Assembly: GCA_963979005.1 (NCBI GenBank)
Contig: CAXBVF010000001.1
Location: 3,591 to 67,590, forward strand
Direction of reading: 5' to 3'
From: UBA6164 sp963979005
Lineage (GTDB): Bacteria > Patescibacteriota > Gracilibacteria > BD1-5 > UBA6164
Length of the DNA stretch: 64,000 nt
Numbering within the stretch: position 1 is the stretch's first letter; every line of letters begins with the position of its first letter. Under the pieces are notes generated by a model. The model ran no database searches. It saw only the letters and a list, made by a program, of their open reading frames with translations, and had not been told where the DNA came from. This document shows positions 23,850 through 34,618 of this stretch, in pieces. A program made the position numbers and the translations under genes.

Positions 23850-24996
23850 AATCATAATAATTTCACATTCTATAATCATAATTTCAGATTTCATCATTAT
23901 ATTCATATATAATTCAATAGTCTTCGTATTGTTGAAAATCAACGGGAAGATAATCCATGAATCATTCATCAAATAATTCTTTTGCATTTATACTTGGTTC
24001 TCAATTTTTTGCTTGATATTTTTTATCAGCTCTTTCAATATATTCTAGATTAAGTTCACGAATTGCTTTGTTCAAATAATTTACACATTTAGTATCTGAT
24101 AGAATATCATCCTCTTTTTCTTCAGAAAATTCTCAGTATATTTTTGTTCTAGTTTCTCAAATATTTTTTAATATCACTCAACTAAGAGGAACATTTTTAT
24201 TTATAAATATTTCGGCTCCAGCTTGTTCTAGATCTCCAGCAAATTTTAAACAAAGTTCATCTTCAGTTTCAATAAATTTGGCTATATTTAAAAACATAAA
24301 ATATGCTTTTTCTCTATCTCATCATTTTCATGACATTATAGCAGCCATTATTCTTGATCATGATAATCCATCTTCTATTGCACTAGCTATTTTATAATAT
24401 AGAGCAGCCTCGTTTGGCTGATTTTTATAATAGTAGTATATATATGCTAGATAGTAGGGTATATTATATTCAGAACAAGGATCTTTATATTTTTCTTCTG
24501 TCCAAATTTTTTGAAGATTATTTTCATTTTTTATTAATTCAATTTTTTCTGGGTCACAGAAATTTTTAATTCATTTTAATCATAAACTTATTCATTCATC
24601 TATATTTCTTGTTTGCTCTTCATCTGATAATTCTTCATATCTTTGATTATAACTAGGCAACAATAATTGACCTATAGTATAAGGGTGTTCAAAATATGGA
24701 TTTAATTCAGTAACTAAATCTAAAATTACATATAAATATTTTTTATATTCAGATCAAATAGCATTTCATCATATATATTGTATTGTTTCTAACCAATATA
24801 TATCTGCTCTCAAGTTTTTATATCAAAATGAACTATTTACTGCAGCTTCCTTTGTTGGTAGATTTTCTGGATGCTCTATGAAACTTCTTTTGATTTCTAT
24901 ATGTTTAGTATAATTAAGTGAATTAACCTGATAAAAACCAATTATAGATAATATTAATAAACTTACAGTTATTAATCTCTTGTTTACTTTTTTCAT
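23848..24996 (-). CDS. Membrane-anchored helical-repeat protein, unknown
   Basis: 382 residues. One N-terminal transmembrane segment (residues 7-24), then an Arg/Tyr-rich region with the look of tetratricopeptide-type helical repeats (LAYIYYYYKNQPNEAALYYK near residue 180, DREKAYFMFLNIAKF near 222). The C-terminal tail is unusually rich in Tyr, Asp and Gly. No family assigned. Preceded by the KhpB-like gene with 15 nt between, so probably one operon. Confidence 0.75.
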
Positions 24997-25011
24997 TTTT
25001 TTATTTAATTT

Positions 25012-25506
25012 TTAAATATCATCACCATCAATATCGATAGTAAGTTTAGGTTGTTCTTTACAAATATATAGTCTTCTTTCTTTTCATTCTCATATACTTT
25101 TTGTAGAAATTGTTTTATCATTTAGATCTGAAACGAAAGAATGTATTTTTTTTCTTTCATATGCTCAATAGAATGGAAGACATGCATCTTTACCAGTTCT
25201 CTCCACATATGCTATTTCTTTTTTTATAAAATCGAATAATCTATCATCTTTAGTTTTCATATAGTCATTAATTTCTATATGAAGTTTAATTCTTTCTCAA
25301 AGCTTTTTTCAAGCCATTAATCTCAATATATTCTGTAGAGCATCTAGGTTCCTTCCGTGCGGTCATATAAGCATTCCAGAGTCTTCTGTTTTTATTTTCA
25401 TATTGAAAATTTTTTTTTCTTCGCTATTTATTACTTCCAAAGAATCTATATTTATATTTAGTTTTTCAAAGAAGTCCAAGCCTAATGCCTTTATCTCGTT
25501 TTGCAT
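25012..25506 (-). CDS. khpB: KH/R3H RNA-binding protein (KhpB/Jag-like)
   Basis: 164 residues. A KH domain is visible at about residues 45-75 (GMLIGPHGRNLDALQNILRLM), followed by an R3H-like helical part (RLFDFIKKEIAYVERTGKDACLPFYGAYERKKIH). It lacks the N-terminal Jag domain. KhpB binds RNA and is linked to cell-shape control in other bacteria. In many genomes it sits by yidC/rnpA; here it is divergent from infB instead. Confidence 0.82.
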
Positions 25507-25579
25507 ATAATTTCTTTTATTGTATAAAACTATAAAAAGATTAATAAAAAAAAGTCTTTTTACAAGTTTTTATATTTTT

Positions 25580-25607
25580 TTGACTTTTATAAAAAAATAC
25601 TTATTCT
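25580..25607 (+). promoter_or_regulatory. Promoter of infB
   Basis: TTGACT (25580-25585), 16-bp spacer, TATTCT (25602-25607). Its position makes the in-frame GTG at 25608 too early and favours ATG 25647 as the infB start. Confidence 0.55.
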
Positions 25608-25646
25608 GTGCCAAAGATTTTCTTTATTTATTCAGTAACTTTAATA

Positions 25647-28079
25647 ATGCCAGATAAAAAAATAGTAGATGATTATTATTCTCAAATTAATCCTTCATCT
25701 GATGATTCAAATAAAAAAGCTTTGTCTAAAAAACCAAAAATAGTAGCAAAGAAAAAAATAATTGTAAAAAAACCAAAAGTAACTCCTGTAAATGAAGCTA
25801 CTCCTTCTTGAGATGTTAAAAATAATAATCCTGTTAAAAAAGTAGTTGTTTGAAAAGATTCCTTAAAGTCAAAATGATTTGTTCAAAGGATGGATATTGT
25901 AAAAAGACCAAATAACTGATGAGTTAAAAAAGAATGATCAGCTTGAAAAGACTGAGCAAGAGTCGATAATAAACCAAGAAAGTTTACTATAATCAAAAGA
26001 TGAGATCCAAATTATGTAGATAGATCAAAGAAAAGAACAACTGCTTCTGAATGAAATGGTGTTAAATTCAAGCTAAGAGGAGCAAATGACTCTCAGGCAA
26101 AAAAATTTACTAATAATAAAAAATCAACAAAATGATCTAGTTTTGATGCGTCTAAAGATGCTAAAAAATCAAAATTAGCTTGATGAGATAGAAGAACAAG
26201 ATGAAAATTTAATTTTGGAAGAGAACAAGAAGTAACATTCACAAGATCAAATAAAGTTAATAAAAAAGAAGAAAAAAATATTGAAGATATTAAACAAAAT
26301 TTGGTAGATAGAAAATGAGAAACTGTTATAGTATCTGAATTTTTGACATTAAAGGAACTTTCAGAAAAAATTTGAACAGCATTACCAATGTTAATGGCTG
26401 AATTTATGAAAAACTGAATGATGGTTAATATAAATTCAAAAATTGATTTTGATTCAGCTTCTATTGTGGCTGAGGCATTTGAAGTTAAATTAGAAAAAGA
26501 CGCATCAGGTGGAGCATCTGTTGAGGATATTATTACATGAGATATATCTGAATTATTAAAAGAAGATGATTCTTCTAAATTAAAACCTAGAGGGCCTGTT
26601 GTTTCGATTATGTGACATGTTGATCATGGTAAAACATCACTTTTGGATTATATTAGAAAAGCAAAAGTTGCTTCAGGTGAAGCTGGTTGAATCACGCAAA
26701 GTATATGAGCATATCAAGTAGAATTAGATAATTGAAAAATTACCTTTTTAGATACTCCATGACATGAAGCCTTTACTATAATGAGAGCTAGATGAGCAAA
26801 ATTAACAGATATTGCTATTTTAGTGGTAGCTGCTGATGAATGAGTAAAACCTCAGACTATAGAATCAATTAATCATGCAAAAGAGGCGGGAATTCCTGTT
26901 ATAGTTGCTATAAATAAGATGGATAAAGAATGAGCTAATCCAGATCATGTTAAATGACAATTATCAGAAAATGGTTTAACTCCTGAAGATTGGGGAGGAG
27001 ATACTCCTATGGTTCCAGTTTCAGCACAAACAGGATTTTGAATTGAGGATTTATTAGAAATTATTCTTTTAGTTGCTGAAATGAAGGAATTAAAAGCAAA
27101 TCCTGATAGATCTTGAATTGCTACTATTATAGAATCACATCTAGATAGTAAATTAGGTCCAGTTGCAACAGTTTTAGTTAATGCTTGAACAGTTAAAATG
27201 TGAGACAATATTGTATGTCAGGATTCTTGTTGAAAAATTAAAGTATTAAAAAATTATACTAATCATGGTGTGAAATTTGCATTTCCATGAGAACCAGTTT
27301 TAATTGTTTGATTAAATAGAGTTGTTGATGGTTGAGATATTTTACAAGTAGTTAATACTGTAGAATTAGCAAAACAAAAAGCAGAAGAATATAGAACAAT
27401 ATTAGCAAAACAAAAACTTGCTGGAGCTTCTTGATTAGCATTATTAATGTCAAAAATAAAGGCTTGAAACTTAAAACAATTAAAAGTAATATTAAAAGCT
27501 GATACAAATTGATCTCTAGAAGCGATTAGAGGTTCATTATTGAAATTATCTACTCCAGAGACAACAGTTGAGGTAATTCATGCATGAGTATGATCTATTT
27601 CTGAGGGGGATATAGTTATGGGGCAATGAAGTGAAGCAATACTTGTGTGATTTAATGTATGAGTATTACCGACTGCTAAATGAGTACTAGATTCATCATG
27701 AGTAGAATATATTAGTAGTGAAATAATCTATCATATTACAGAAAGAATTGAAAAAATTATTACCTGAATGCTTGATCCAAAAGAAATTGATATTGATCTT
27801 GGTAAAGCTAAAGTTTGAGGAGTCTTCTTTACATGAAAATGATTTATGATTCTTTGACTTAAAATTGAGGCAGATAATAAAATTGAAAATAATGCATTAG
27901 TAAGAGTTATTAGAAAGAAAAAAATGCTATGAGTTTGAAAAATAGAATCATTGAAAAGTTGAACACTAGAAGTAAAGGATTTAGAGTGACCAATTGAGTG
28001 TTGAATTAAATTTGTTTGAAATGTATCTGTTGAAGATGGAGATGATTTAGAAATTCATAAGGTTGAAATACAAAAATAG
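25647..28079 (+). CDS. infB: Translation initiation factor IF-2
   Basis: 810 residues. GTPase that brings initiator tRNA to the 30S subunit. Lys-rich unstructured N-terminus (1-215), IF2_N-type region (LTLKELSEKIGTALPMLMAEF), then the GTPase domain: GHVDHGKT at 323-330 (first Gly is TGA), DTPGHEAFT, NKMD. Domains II-IV end in VEIQK. A cyclic-nucleotide-binding protein follows after 76 nt. Confidence 0.96.
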
Positions 28080-28155
28080 ATAAATTGAGTCTATATTTTG
28101 TATTTTGCTTATTTTTGTGTTAATATATATGTAGTTATTATTAATAGTATAAATT

Positions 28156-28566
28156 ATGTCTATTTTAGATTGAATAGAGATTCTCTCAGATTTATTAGAA
28201 ACTGAAAGGGAAGAGCTATCAATGTTCTGTCAAGAAAAACATCTATCCGCATGAGATGTATTATTTAATGAGGAAGATGAGGCTTCGGCAATGTATATAT
28301 TAAAAGAGTGAAATATTGAAATTTCTAGAAATATAGACTGAGAAAAAGTTATTCTATGAGAAGTGCATTCAGAAGAAATTTTATGAGAAATGGCTTTATT
28401 TTGAGATGTAAACAAAAGAATGGCTACTGCTACTGCATCTGAATCATGTGTATTGATAGTTATTTTATCATTTTCTATAAAGGAACTTACATATAAACAT
28501 CCAGACTTACTATGAAAAATTAAAATGATAATTAATGATAGGATGATTAGCAATAAAAATAAATAA
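28156..28566 (+). CDS. Cyclic nucleotide-binding domain protein
   Basis: 136 residues forming a single cNMP-binding beta-roll: AGDVLFNEEDEASAMYILKEGNIEIS near residues 34-59, GEVHSEEILGEMALFGD near 67-83 (the phosphate-binding cassette region) and TATASESCVLIVI. No DNA-binding domain follows, unlike Crp/Fnr, so it is probably a signalling or scaffold protein. Ligand unknown; the usual cassette Arg is not seen. Confidence 0.82.
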
Positions 28567-28596
28567 TTATTCTAGTAATCAAAAATGAATTTTGTC

Positions 28597-28638
28597 AAAG
28601 CGAAATATTAAATTTTATTTAATATTTCGCTTTTTTAT
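28597..28638 (+). terminator. Terminator after cNMP-binding gene
   Basis: A 16-bp stem (28597-28612 with 28618-28633), T-rich tail. The following 28639-28750 stretch is AT-rich without a supported gene. Confidence 0.8.
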
Positions 28639-28750
28639 TTATAATAAAAATATCTTTAAAAAATGAGAGATTATAATTAGTAATTAAAGACTTCAATAGT
28701 CAATAATATCTAACAAAAAGAGGGGAAAGCAAAAAAACTTCAAAAAAGAT

Positions 28751-28778
28751 TTGCATTTCATTCTTTTATACATATGAT
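28751..28778 (+). promoter_or_regulatory. Promoter of the infA-rpoA-rpsI operon
   Basis: TTGCAT (28751-28756), 16-bp spacer, TATGAT (28773-28778); infA starts 34 nt later. Confidence 0.6.
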
Positions 28779-28811
28779 ACCGGCACTTCGTAATTTTAAT
28801 CGACTTTATTT

Positions 28812-29042
28812 ATGTCAAATAAACAAGATAAAATAGAGGTAGAGTGAACAATTACAAAAGCTCTACCTGGCCTGGTTTTTGATATTCAATTACCAGAAGA
28901 GTTTTGATGATGAATTATTCAATGATATCTAAGTTGAAAAATGAGAAATAATTTTATAAAACTTATCGAATGAGATAAGGTATTAGTAGAATTATCACCT
29001 TATGATTTAACTAAGGGGAGAATAATCTTCAGGCAAAAATAG
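28812..29042 (+). CDS. infA: Translation initiation factor IF-1
   Basis: 76 residues (typical 72). S1-like OB fold that binds the 30S A site. Pattern IEVEGTITKALPGLVFDIQL, then GYLSGKMRNNFIKLIEGDKVLVELSPYDLTKGRIIFR is the family hallmark, with several glycines as TGA. First gene of the rpsM-rpoA operon, as in many bacteria. Confidence 0.94.
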
Positions 29043-29093
29043 TTTTTATACTCAGTATAATGAGTTTAATTTAATTAATTTTTTTAATTATTT

Positions 29094-29207
29094 ATGAAAG
29101 TAAGAGCTTCTGTAAAACCTATATGTGATAAATGTAAGGTTATAAAAAGAAAAGGTATTGTGAGAGTTATATGTGAAACTGCAAAACATAAACAAAGACA
29201 AGGTTAA
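29094..29207 (+). CDS. rpmJ: 50S ribosomal protein L36
   Basis: 37 residues, exact family length, too short for most ORF callers. MKVRASVKPICDKCKVIKRK then GIVRVICETAKHKQRQG, with the zinc ligands C11, C14, C27 and H32. It follows infA by 51 nt and precedes rpsM, the standard order. Confidence 0.95.
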   Translation: MKVRASVKPICDKCKVIKRKGIVRVICETAKHKQRQG

Positions 29208-29269
29208 CATAAAACATTTAAAATATACTTTTAAACAAAATATTATTTAATATTTAATTATTAATTCGT

Positions 29270-29638
29270 ATGGCAAGAATTTCTTGAGTAAATTTACCAA
29301 ATGGTAAGCATGCAGAAATTGCATTAACTTATATATATGGTATTGGAAGAACTGCTGCTAATCTTATTTTAGCAAAAGTTAAAATTGAAAAAACAACAAA
29401 AATTGAAAAACTTTCTGAAGCTGATTTAGATAAAATCAGAGATGAAATAAAAGAAAATTATGTTGTTGAATGAGATCTTAGAAGATTGGTTTCTGGTAAT
29501 ATTAAAAGATTACAAGAAATAAATTGTTATAGAGGTCAAAGACATAGAAAGAGATTACCTGTTAGAGGACAAAGCACTAAAACTAATGCTAAGACTAGAA
29601 AAGGTAAATCTACAGCGGTAGCTGGTAAAAAGAAATAA
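29270..29638 (+). CDS. rpsM: 30S ribosomal protein S13
   Basis: 122 residues. Binds the 30S head and contacts the large subunit and tRNA. MARISGVNLP at the start, GIGRTAANLIL near residue 25, RGQRHRKRLPVRGQSTKTNAKTRKG near 92-116 with a basic tail. Operon position between rpmJ and rpsK is canonical. Confidence 0.96.
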
Positions 29639-29691
29639 TAAATATATCTTAAGGATATATTAATACTTTATAAAAATATTTACATTAAATT

Positions 29692-30084
29692 ATGGCTAAA
29701 CCAACTGTAAAGAAAAGTAAAAAAACTAGACAAATAATTCCACATGGACAAGCTCATATTATGGCTTCGTTTAATAATACTATTGTTAGTATTACAGATG
29801 AAAAAGGTAATGTGTTAACTTGGTCTACTGGATGATCTGCTGGTTTTAAAGGTGCAAGAGAGTCTACTCCTTACGCTGCTCAAATTACTGCTGAGCAAGC
29901 AATGGAAAAAGCTAAAACTCTACATTCTGTTGAAACTGTTGACGTTTACGTTAAAGGAATCGGTATTTGAAGAGAACAAGCTATTAGAGGGTTAATATCA
30001 ACTGGTGTTGAGCTTAGAGCTATATATGATGTTACTCCAATTCCACACAATGGGTGTAGAAAAAAGAAAGTTAGAAAATTATAA
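29692..30084 (+). CDS. rpsK: 30S ribosomal protein S11
   Basis: 130 residues. Platform protein of the 30S subunit. GQAHIMASFNNTIVSITDEKGNVLTWSTGGSAGFKGARESTPYAAQ and the C-terminal DVTPIPHNGCRKKKVRKL are diagnostic (given here in joined short segments). TGA encodes three of its glycines; GGT and GGA encode the rest. Confidence 0.96.
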
Positions 30085-30143
30085 TTCTTTCTTTAAATAT
30101 ATTAAAACAGATATTAACTTTAAAATTTTAAATTTAATTTAAC

Positions 30144-30767
30144 ATGAGGTACACTTGACCAAAGAAAAAACTTTGTAGAAGAGAAGGTGTTAATTTGTTT
30201 GGTACTGAAAAATATGATTTAAACAATTCTAAGAGAGCTCCTCTAAGATCTAGAAAATCGTCAGAATTCGGTACTCAATTAAGAAAAAAACAATTAGCAA
30301 AAAGAATGTTTTGATTATCTGAAAAACAATTCGTTTCTTATTTTAAGAAAGCACAAAAATCTACTGCTGAATGAACTACATGAGAAAAAATGTTAAAACT
30401 AATCGAATTAAGATTAGATAATGTAGTTTACAGAGCTAACTTCGCTAGAACTAGAATCCAATCTAGACAATTTGTAAGTCATGCTCATTTCACAGTTAAT
30501 TGAGTGAAAGTAGATGTTCCATCTATTTCAGTTAAAATTTGAGATGTTATCGCTTTGAGAGATAAACTAAAAGAAAGTCCTTTATATAAATCTTTATTAG
30601 AAGAATTAGAAGAATTTTCAAAACAAAATAAAGGTAGCGTTTCTGGATGTAAATGGATAGAAGTAGATTCTAAAAAATTAACAATTACTATAACTGCTCT
30701 ACCTACTAAAGAAGATTTCGAACAAATAATTGATATCCAAAAAATAGTAGAGTTTTATTCTAAATAG
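30144..30767 (+). CDS. rpsD: 30S ribosomal protein S4
   Basis: 207 residues. Primary 16S rRNA-binding assembly protein. RYTGPKKKLCRREGVNLFG at the start, a KKQLAKRMFGLSEKQF segment, then an S4 domain with LRLDNVVYRANFARTRIQSRQFVSHAHFTVNG. Sits between rpsK and rpoA, the usual place where S4 also acts as repressor in other bacteria. Confidence 0.96.
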
Positions 30768-30796
30768 TTTAATTATTTTTGTAATCAATTTAAAAT

Positions 30797-31777
30797 ATGC
30801 ATATTATACATAATACAATTGGGGTACCTAAAATCATACAAAAGGACTTAGAAAATAACTCAGCTTCTTTTACAGTATGACCATTACCTAAAGGTTATGG
30901 AGTAACGATTTGAAATTCTCTTAGAAGAACATTATTATCTTCTATACCTGGAACTAGAATAACTTGAATAAAAGTTGCATGAGTTAGTCATGAATATTCA
31001 ACTCTTCCATGAGTTAAGGATAGTATTATTGATATTATACTTAATCTAAAAGGATTAGTTTTAAATAAAGCTGATACTGGAATTGAATGGTTAAAACTTT
31101 CAAAAAAGAAAGCATGAAAAGTTACTGCAGCTGATATAAAAGCTCCTGCTGGTATAGAAATCTTAAATAAAGATTTATATATCACAGAAATTGATCAAGA
31201 TTGATTAGAACTGAATATAGATATAAGAGTTGAAAAATGAGTTTGATACTTAACTATTGAAGAACTAAAGGATAAAGAGGAAGATGTTGAAGTATTACTT
31301 GTTGATGCAAACTTCTCTCCGGTTGTAAATGTTAAATATAACATTGAACAAGCAAGATTTTGAGAAATGACTAATTTAGATTCTCTTGAAATGGTAGTTA
31401 CAACAAATGGAGCAATTTCTCCAGTTGATGCAATTAAATTTTCATGAGATATGCTAACTTCATATTTTTCTATATTTAACGAAGATTCTTTACAAGTTGA
31501 ATGACAATTCATTTCAAATGTAACCGAATTAATAAATAAAGAAAAAGAAGAGGTACAAGAAGAATTAGAAAAAGAAACTTATACTCCTATTGAAATTATG
31601 GGATTATCTCCTAGAACATTGAACGCGTTAATTAATTGAGATATACTTTCAATTGAAAAACTTACTAAATGTACTGAAACAAAACTTTCTTCTATCAAAT
31701 GATTTGGTAAGAAAGCAATGACTGAGATAAGATCATCTCTTGCTGAAAGAGGATTAAAATTATTAGGGGATGATTAA
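30797..31777 (+). CDS. rpoA: RNA polymerase alpha subunit
   Basis: 326 residues, full length. N-terminal dimerisation domain (TVGPLPKGYGVTIGNSLRRTLLSSIPG, near residues 26-51) and a C-terminal domain with IEIMGLSPRTLNALINGDILSIEKLTK and IKGFGKKAMTEIRSSLAERGL, which contacts UP elements and activators. Glu-rich linker between (about 243-258). Operon with rpsD and rplQ. Confidence 0.96.
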
Positions 31778-31810
31778 GAATTCTATTTATAACTATTACA
31801 CTTATTAAAA

Positions 31811-32173
31811 ATGAGACATAGAGTTAGAAAAAATTTAAAGTTTAATAACAAAAGCTTCTCACATAGAGATCTTATGCAAAGAAACTTACTAACATCTTTT
31901 TTCATGCACAAATCAATTAAAACAACTGTAAAAAAAGCTAAATTAATAGTTCCTATGGTTGATAAATTAATTAATGTTGCTAATACTAAAGATGAAATGA
32001 ATGCAATTAGATATGTAATGAAATATCTATTTACAAAAGAAGCTTCACTTGAATTATTCAAGAATGTTGCTCCAAAATATAAAGGAAATAAAACCTCTGG
32101 TTTTACAAGAGCTACTGCCGTTAATCTAAGAGATTGAGACAATGCTAAAATTGTAAAATTAGAACTAGTTTAA
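31811..32173 (+). CDS. rplQ: 50S ribosomal protein L17
   Basis: 120 residues. MRHRVRKNLKFNNKSFSHRDLMQRNLL matches the L17 start, with a C-terminal GFTRAT..LRDGDNAKIVKLELV. The only TGA is the Gly in LRDGD near the end; under the standard code the gene would lose its last 12 residues. Confidence 0.95.
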
Positions 32174-32198
32174 TTTAATTACGTTTAATTTAATAGAC

Positions 32199-32627
32199 AT
32201 GAAAACTATTACTCCAACACAATTAAAAGGAGACGAAAGAAAATGGTATGTAATCGATGCTAAAGGTCAAACTTTAGGTAGATTAGCAACTCAACTTTCT
32301 GTTATTCTAAAAGGAAAAAACAAAGCATCGTTTGCTCCACATTTAGATAATGGTGATTACGTAGTTGTAACTAACTGTGATAAATTTAAAGTTACTTGAA
32401 AAAAAATGACTGATAAAATGTATTACAGACATACTGGTTACTTAGGTGGTCTTAAAGAAATATCTCTTGAAGATTTATTGGTTAAAAAACCTACTAAAGC
32501 ATTAGAACTTGCTATTAGTGGAATGTTACCAAAAAATAAATTAAGAGCTGGAATGTTATCTAGATTGAAATTATTCACTTGAGATGATCATTCATATGTT
32601 GCTCAAAAACCAGAACTTATAAAATAA
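32199..32627 (+). CDS. rplM: 50S ribosomal protein L13
   Basis: 142 residues. WYVIDAKGQTLGRLATQLSVILKGKNKASFAPHLDNGDYVVVTN (joined family signature), YRHTGYLGGLKE and AISGMLPKNKLRAGMLSRLKLF are characteristic. Early 23S assembly protein. Paired with rpsI 9 nt downstream, as in nearly all bacteria. Confidence 0.95.
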
Positions 32628-32636
32628 TAAACTGTT

Positions 32637-33029
32637 ATGGCAAATAAATACACTTATACTATTTGAAAAAGAAAAACTGCATCTGCTCAAGTAAAACTAT
32701 TTGAGGGGAAAGGTGAGGATAAAGTTAATGGTAAAAAAATAACTGAATATATTACTAGATCAGATTTATTTGATACTATTTACTCTCCACTTAAACTTTG
32801 TAAAATAAAAGATAAATTTTATTTTGAAGTTGCAATTTCTGGTTCAGGAATCTCAGCTCAAGCTGAAGCTATTAGACATGGACTTGCTAGAAGCCTTGCT
32901 TCAAGTGATGAAGGGTTTAAAAAAGTTTTAAAAGCTGCTGGATTACTTACTAGAGATGCTAGAAAAGTGGAAAGAAAGAAACCTGGTAAACATAAAGCCA
33001 GAAAAGGAATGCAATGGTCAAAAAGATAA
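32637..33029 (+). CDS. rpsI: 30S ribosomal protein S9
   Basis: 130 residues. GKRKTASAQVKLFEGKG at the start, SGSGISAQAEAIRHGLARSL in the middle and the C-terminal LLTRDARKVERKKPGKHKARKGMQWSKR, whose last residue (Arg) contacts P-site tRNA. Only one TGA-Gly. Last gene of the long ribosomal operon; the rpsL promoter follows at once. Confidence 0.95.
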
Positions 33030-33032
33030 TTT

Positions 33033-33060
33033 TTGACTTAAGTTATATTTTATATATAAT
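33033..33060 (+). promoter_or_regulatory. Promoter of rpsL-rpsG-rpmA
   Basis: TTGACT (33033-33038), 16-bp spacer, TATAAT (33055-33060), beginning 4 nt after the rpsI stop. Confidence 0.75.
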
Positions 33061-33118
33061 CTTTGCGTTTTAAAAAATGAAATGAAAATTTCAATAATTT
33101 ACTAACTATAATTGAAAA

Positions 33119-33535
33119 ATGCCTACTATTAATCAATTAATTAAAAGAAAGAGAAAAACTCCATCTACTAAGAGTAAATCTCCTGCATTACAAATGACTA
33201 AAAATTCTATTAAGAAAACTACGTCTATAATGCCTGGAGGATGTCCTCAAAAAAGATGAGTTTGTGTTAAAGTAACTACTATGACACCTAAAAAACCAAA
33301 TTCTGCCTTAAGAAAAGTTGCAAGAGTTAGATTAACTAATGGAATGGAAGTTAATGCATATATTGGTGGTGAAGGTCATAACTTACAAGAGCATTCTGTT
33401 GTTGCTATCAGAGGTGGTAGAGCAAAGGATTTACCATGAGTAAGATACCATGTTGTTAGATGAGTACTGGATTGTGAAGGTGTTCAAAACAGAAAACAAG
33501 GTAGATCATTATATGGTGCTAAAAAACCTAAATAG
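33119..33535 (+). CDS. rpsL: 30S ribosomal protein S12
   Basis: 138 residues. Decoding-centre protein. PTINQLIKRKRKTPSTKSKSP start, TPKKPNSALRK near residue 59 (the Lys linked to streptomycin resistance lies here) and GGRAKDLPGVRYHVVRG near 100. The segment before CPQKRGVC carries an insertion relative to E. coli (124 residues). Confidence 0.96.
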
Positions 33536-33625
33536 AAAATAAATCCATTTTAATTGGAAATTTTCGCGGAGTAAGCTCAACAATTGCTGAAAAAATCCGT
33601 ATTTATTATTAATTGTTACAAAAAC
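33536..33625 (+). promoter_or_regulatory. rpsL-rpsG intercistronic region, possible S7 target
   Basis: This 90-nt gap can fold: CGGA near 33567 can pair with TCCG near 33595, and a CCATTTTAATTGG hairpin precedes it. In other bacteria S7 represses its operon by binding the S12-S7 intercistronic RNA. A matching role here is inference only. Confidence 0.3.
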
Positions 33626-34060
33626 ATGAAAATGAATCAAGATATGTCTATGATGGACAAATTTACTAACTATGTAATGTTCGATGGTAAAAAAAGTTTA
33701 GCTAAAAAAATTATGGCTGATACTTTTGAAGAAATTAAATCTAAAGGACAAAAAAATCCTGCTGCTATTTTTGATAAAGCTATAGAAAATATTCTTCCTA
33801 GAATTGAAGTTAGACCAAAGAGAGTTTGAGGTTCTATATATCAAGTTCCTCAAGAAGTAAAACCTAAAAGACAATTATTTTTAGCATCTAAATGGTTAAT
33901 TGATGCTGCTAGAAGTAAAAAAGGTGCTGCTTTTTCTAAGTTTCTTGCTTGAGAGTTAATCGAAGCAGCTAATGAAACTGGTACTGCTTTTAAGAAAAAA
34001 CTTGAAGTTTACAAGATGGCAGAAGCTAATAAAGCATTTGCTAGATTTGCAAAAAGATAG
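33626..34060 (+). CDS. rpsG: 30S ribosomal protein S7
   Basis: 144 residues. Head-assembly protein of the 30S. DKFTNYVMFDGKKSLAKKIM, AIENILPRIEVRPKRVGGSIYQVPQEV and the RKLA-type region are visible. Start is set at ATG 33626 because the frame upstream of it (from 33584) lies in the intercistronic hairpin region and shows no S7 similarity. Few TGA codons (2). Confidence 0.95.
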
Positions 34061-34095
34061 TAGAAAAAATATTTAATTATTAATTTTTAAAAAAG

Positions 34096-34368
34096 ATGGC
34101 TCATAAGAAAGCTCAATGATCTACTAGTAATGGTAGAGATAGTAATGCCAAAAGACTTGGTGTGAAATTATTTGGGGGACAAAAAGCTATTTCAGGAAAT
34201 ATTATTGTTAAACAAAAAGGTAATAAATTCTGGCCAGCTCAAGGTGTTTCTCAATGAAGAGATTTTACTCTTTTCGCTACTTCTGAAGGAACTGTAAGTT
34301 TTTTCGAAAAGAAAAGAAAAAGATTTGATGGAAGAGTATACAAAGATACTTACGTTTCAGTTGTATAG
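34096..34368 (+). CDS. rpmA: 50S ribosomal protein L27
   Basis: 90 residues. MAHKKAQGSTSNGRDSNAKRLG is the invariant L27 start reaching the peptidyl transferase centre, followed by GNIIVKQKGNKFWPAQGV and a basic C-terminus. It is normally beside rplU and obg, but here follows rpsG. Confidence 0.95.
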
Positions 34369-34377
34369 TTATTAAAT

Positions 34378-34424
34378 AATTCTTAGTTCTTAAATTAGAT
34401 TTAAGACCTGGGAATTTTTTTTGT
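34378..34424 (+). terminator. Terminator after rpmA
   Basis: Extended stem: AATTCTTAG with CTGGGAATT (two G-T pairs) stacked on TCTTAAAT with ATTTAAGA, then eight T. Confidence 0.85.
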
Positions 34425-34427
34425 GCA

Positions 34428-34613
34428 TAAAAAATCCCACATTCCATGTGGGCATTTAATCATGATTCCTTTCTTAGTAAATTAGAAGCGCTATCTCTGT
34501 ATTCTGAGATAGAGGACAGTTATAGTTACTGTCTACGGCATTGTTATAAAAAAACAATAAGGTAAGCCTCTAATAAACAAAGTTAATCATAATGATAAAT
34601 AAATAATAAACAA
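34428..34613 (-). ncRNA. Possible structured small RNA or micro-ORF unit
   Basis: On the minus strand a promoter-like pair (TTGTTT at 34613-34608, 16-bp spacer, TATGAT at 34591-34586) is followed by about 150 nt ending in a CCCACA/TGTGGG hairpin plus T run (34453-34424). The RNA could fold into three hairpins (GACAGT, CTATCTC and TTGTT stems) closed by an 8-bp helix (TTAGAGGC with GCTTCTAA). It also holds a 27-codon TTG-start frame (34557-34474) after AGAGG, with codons such as GCC, GCG and CAG unlike host genes. Either reading is possible; it resembles the other imported cassettes. Confidence 0.4.
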
Positions 34614-34618
34614 TATAA

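Noticed and set aside
25608..25646. GTG start for infB 39 nt upstream of the chosen ATG
   Set aside because: It falls right behind the -10 box of the infB promoter, where a start codon would lie at or before the transcription start.
34401..34463. 20-codon frame after AAAGGA on the minus strand (ATG 34463)
   Set aside because: It runs through the CCCACA terminator hairpin and T tract, so it is unlikely to be translated.
34474..34570. tRNA-like cloverleaf between rpmA and the nucleotidyltransferase
   Set aside because: Three hairpins and a closing helix are present, but the anticodon loop lacks U33, no TTC loop motif exists and helix lengths do not fit.
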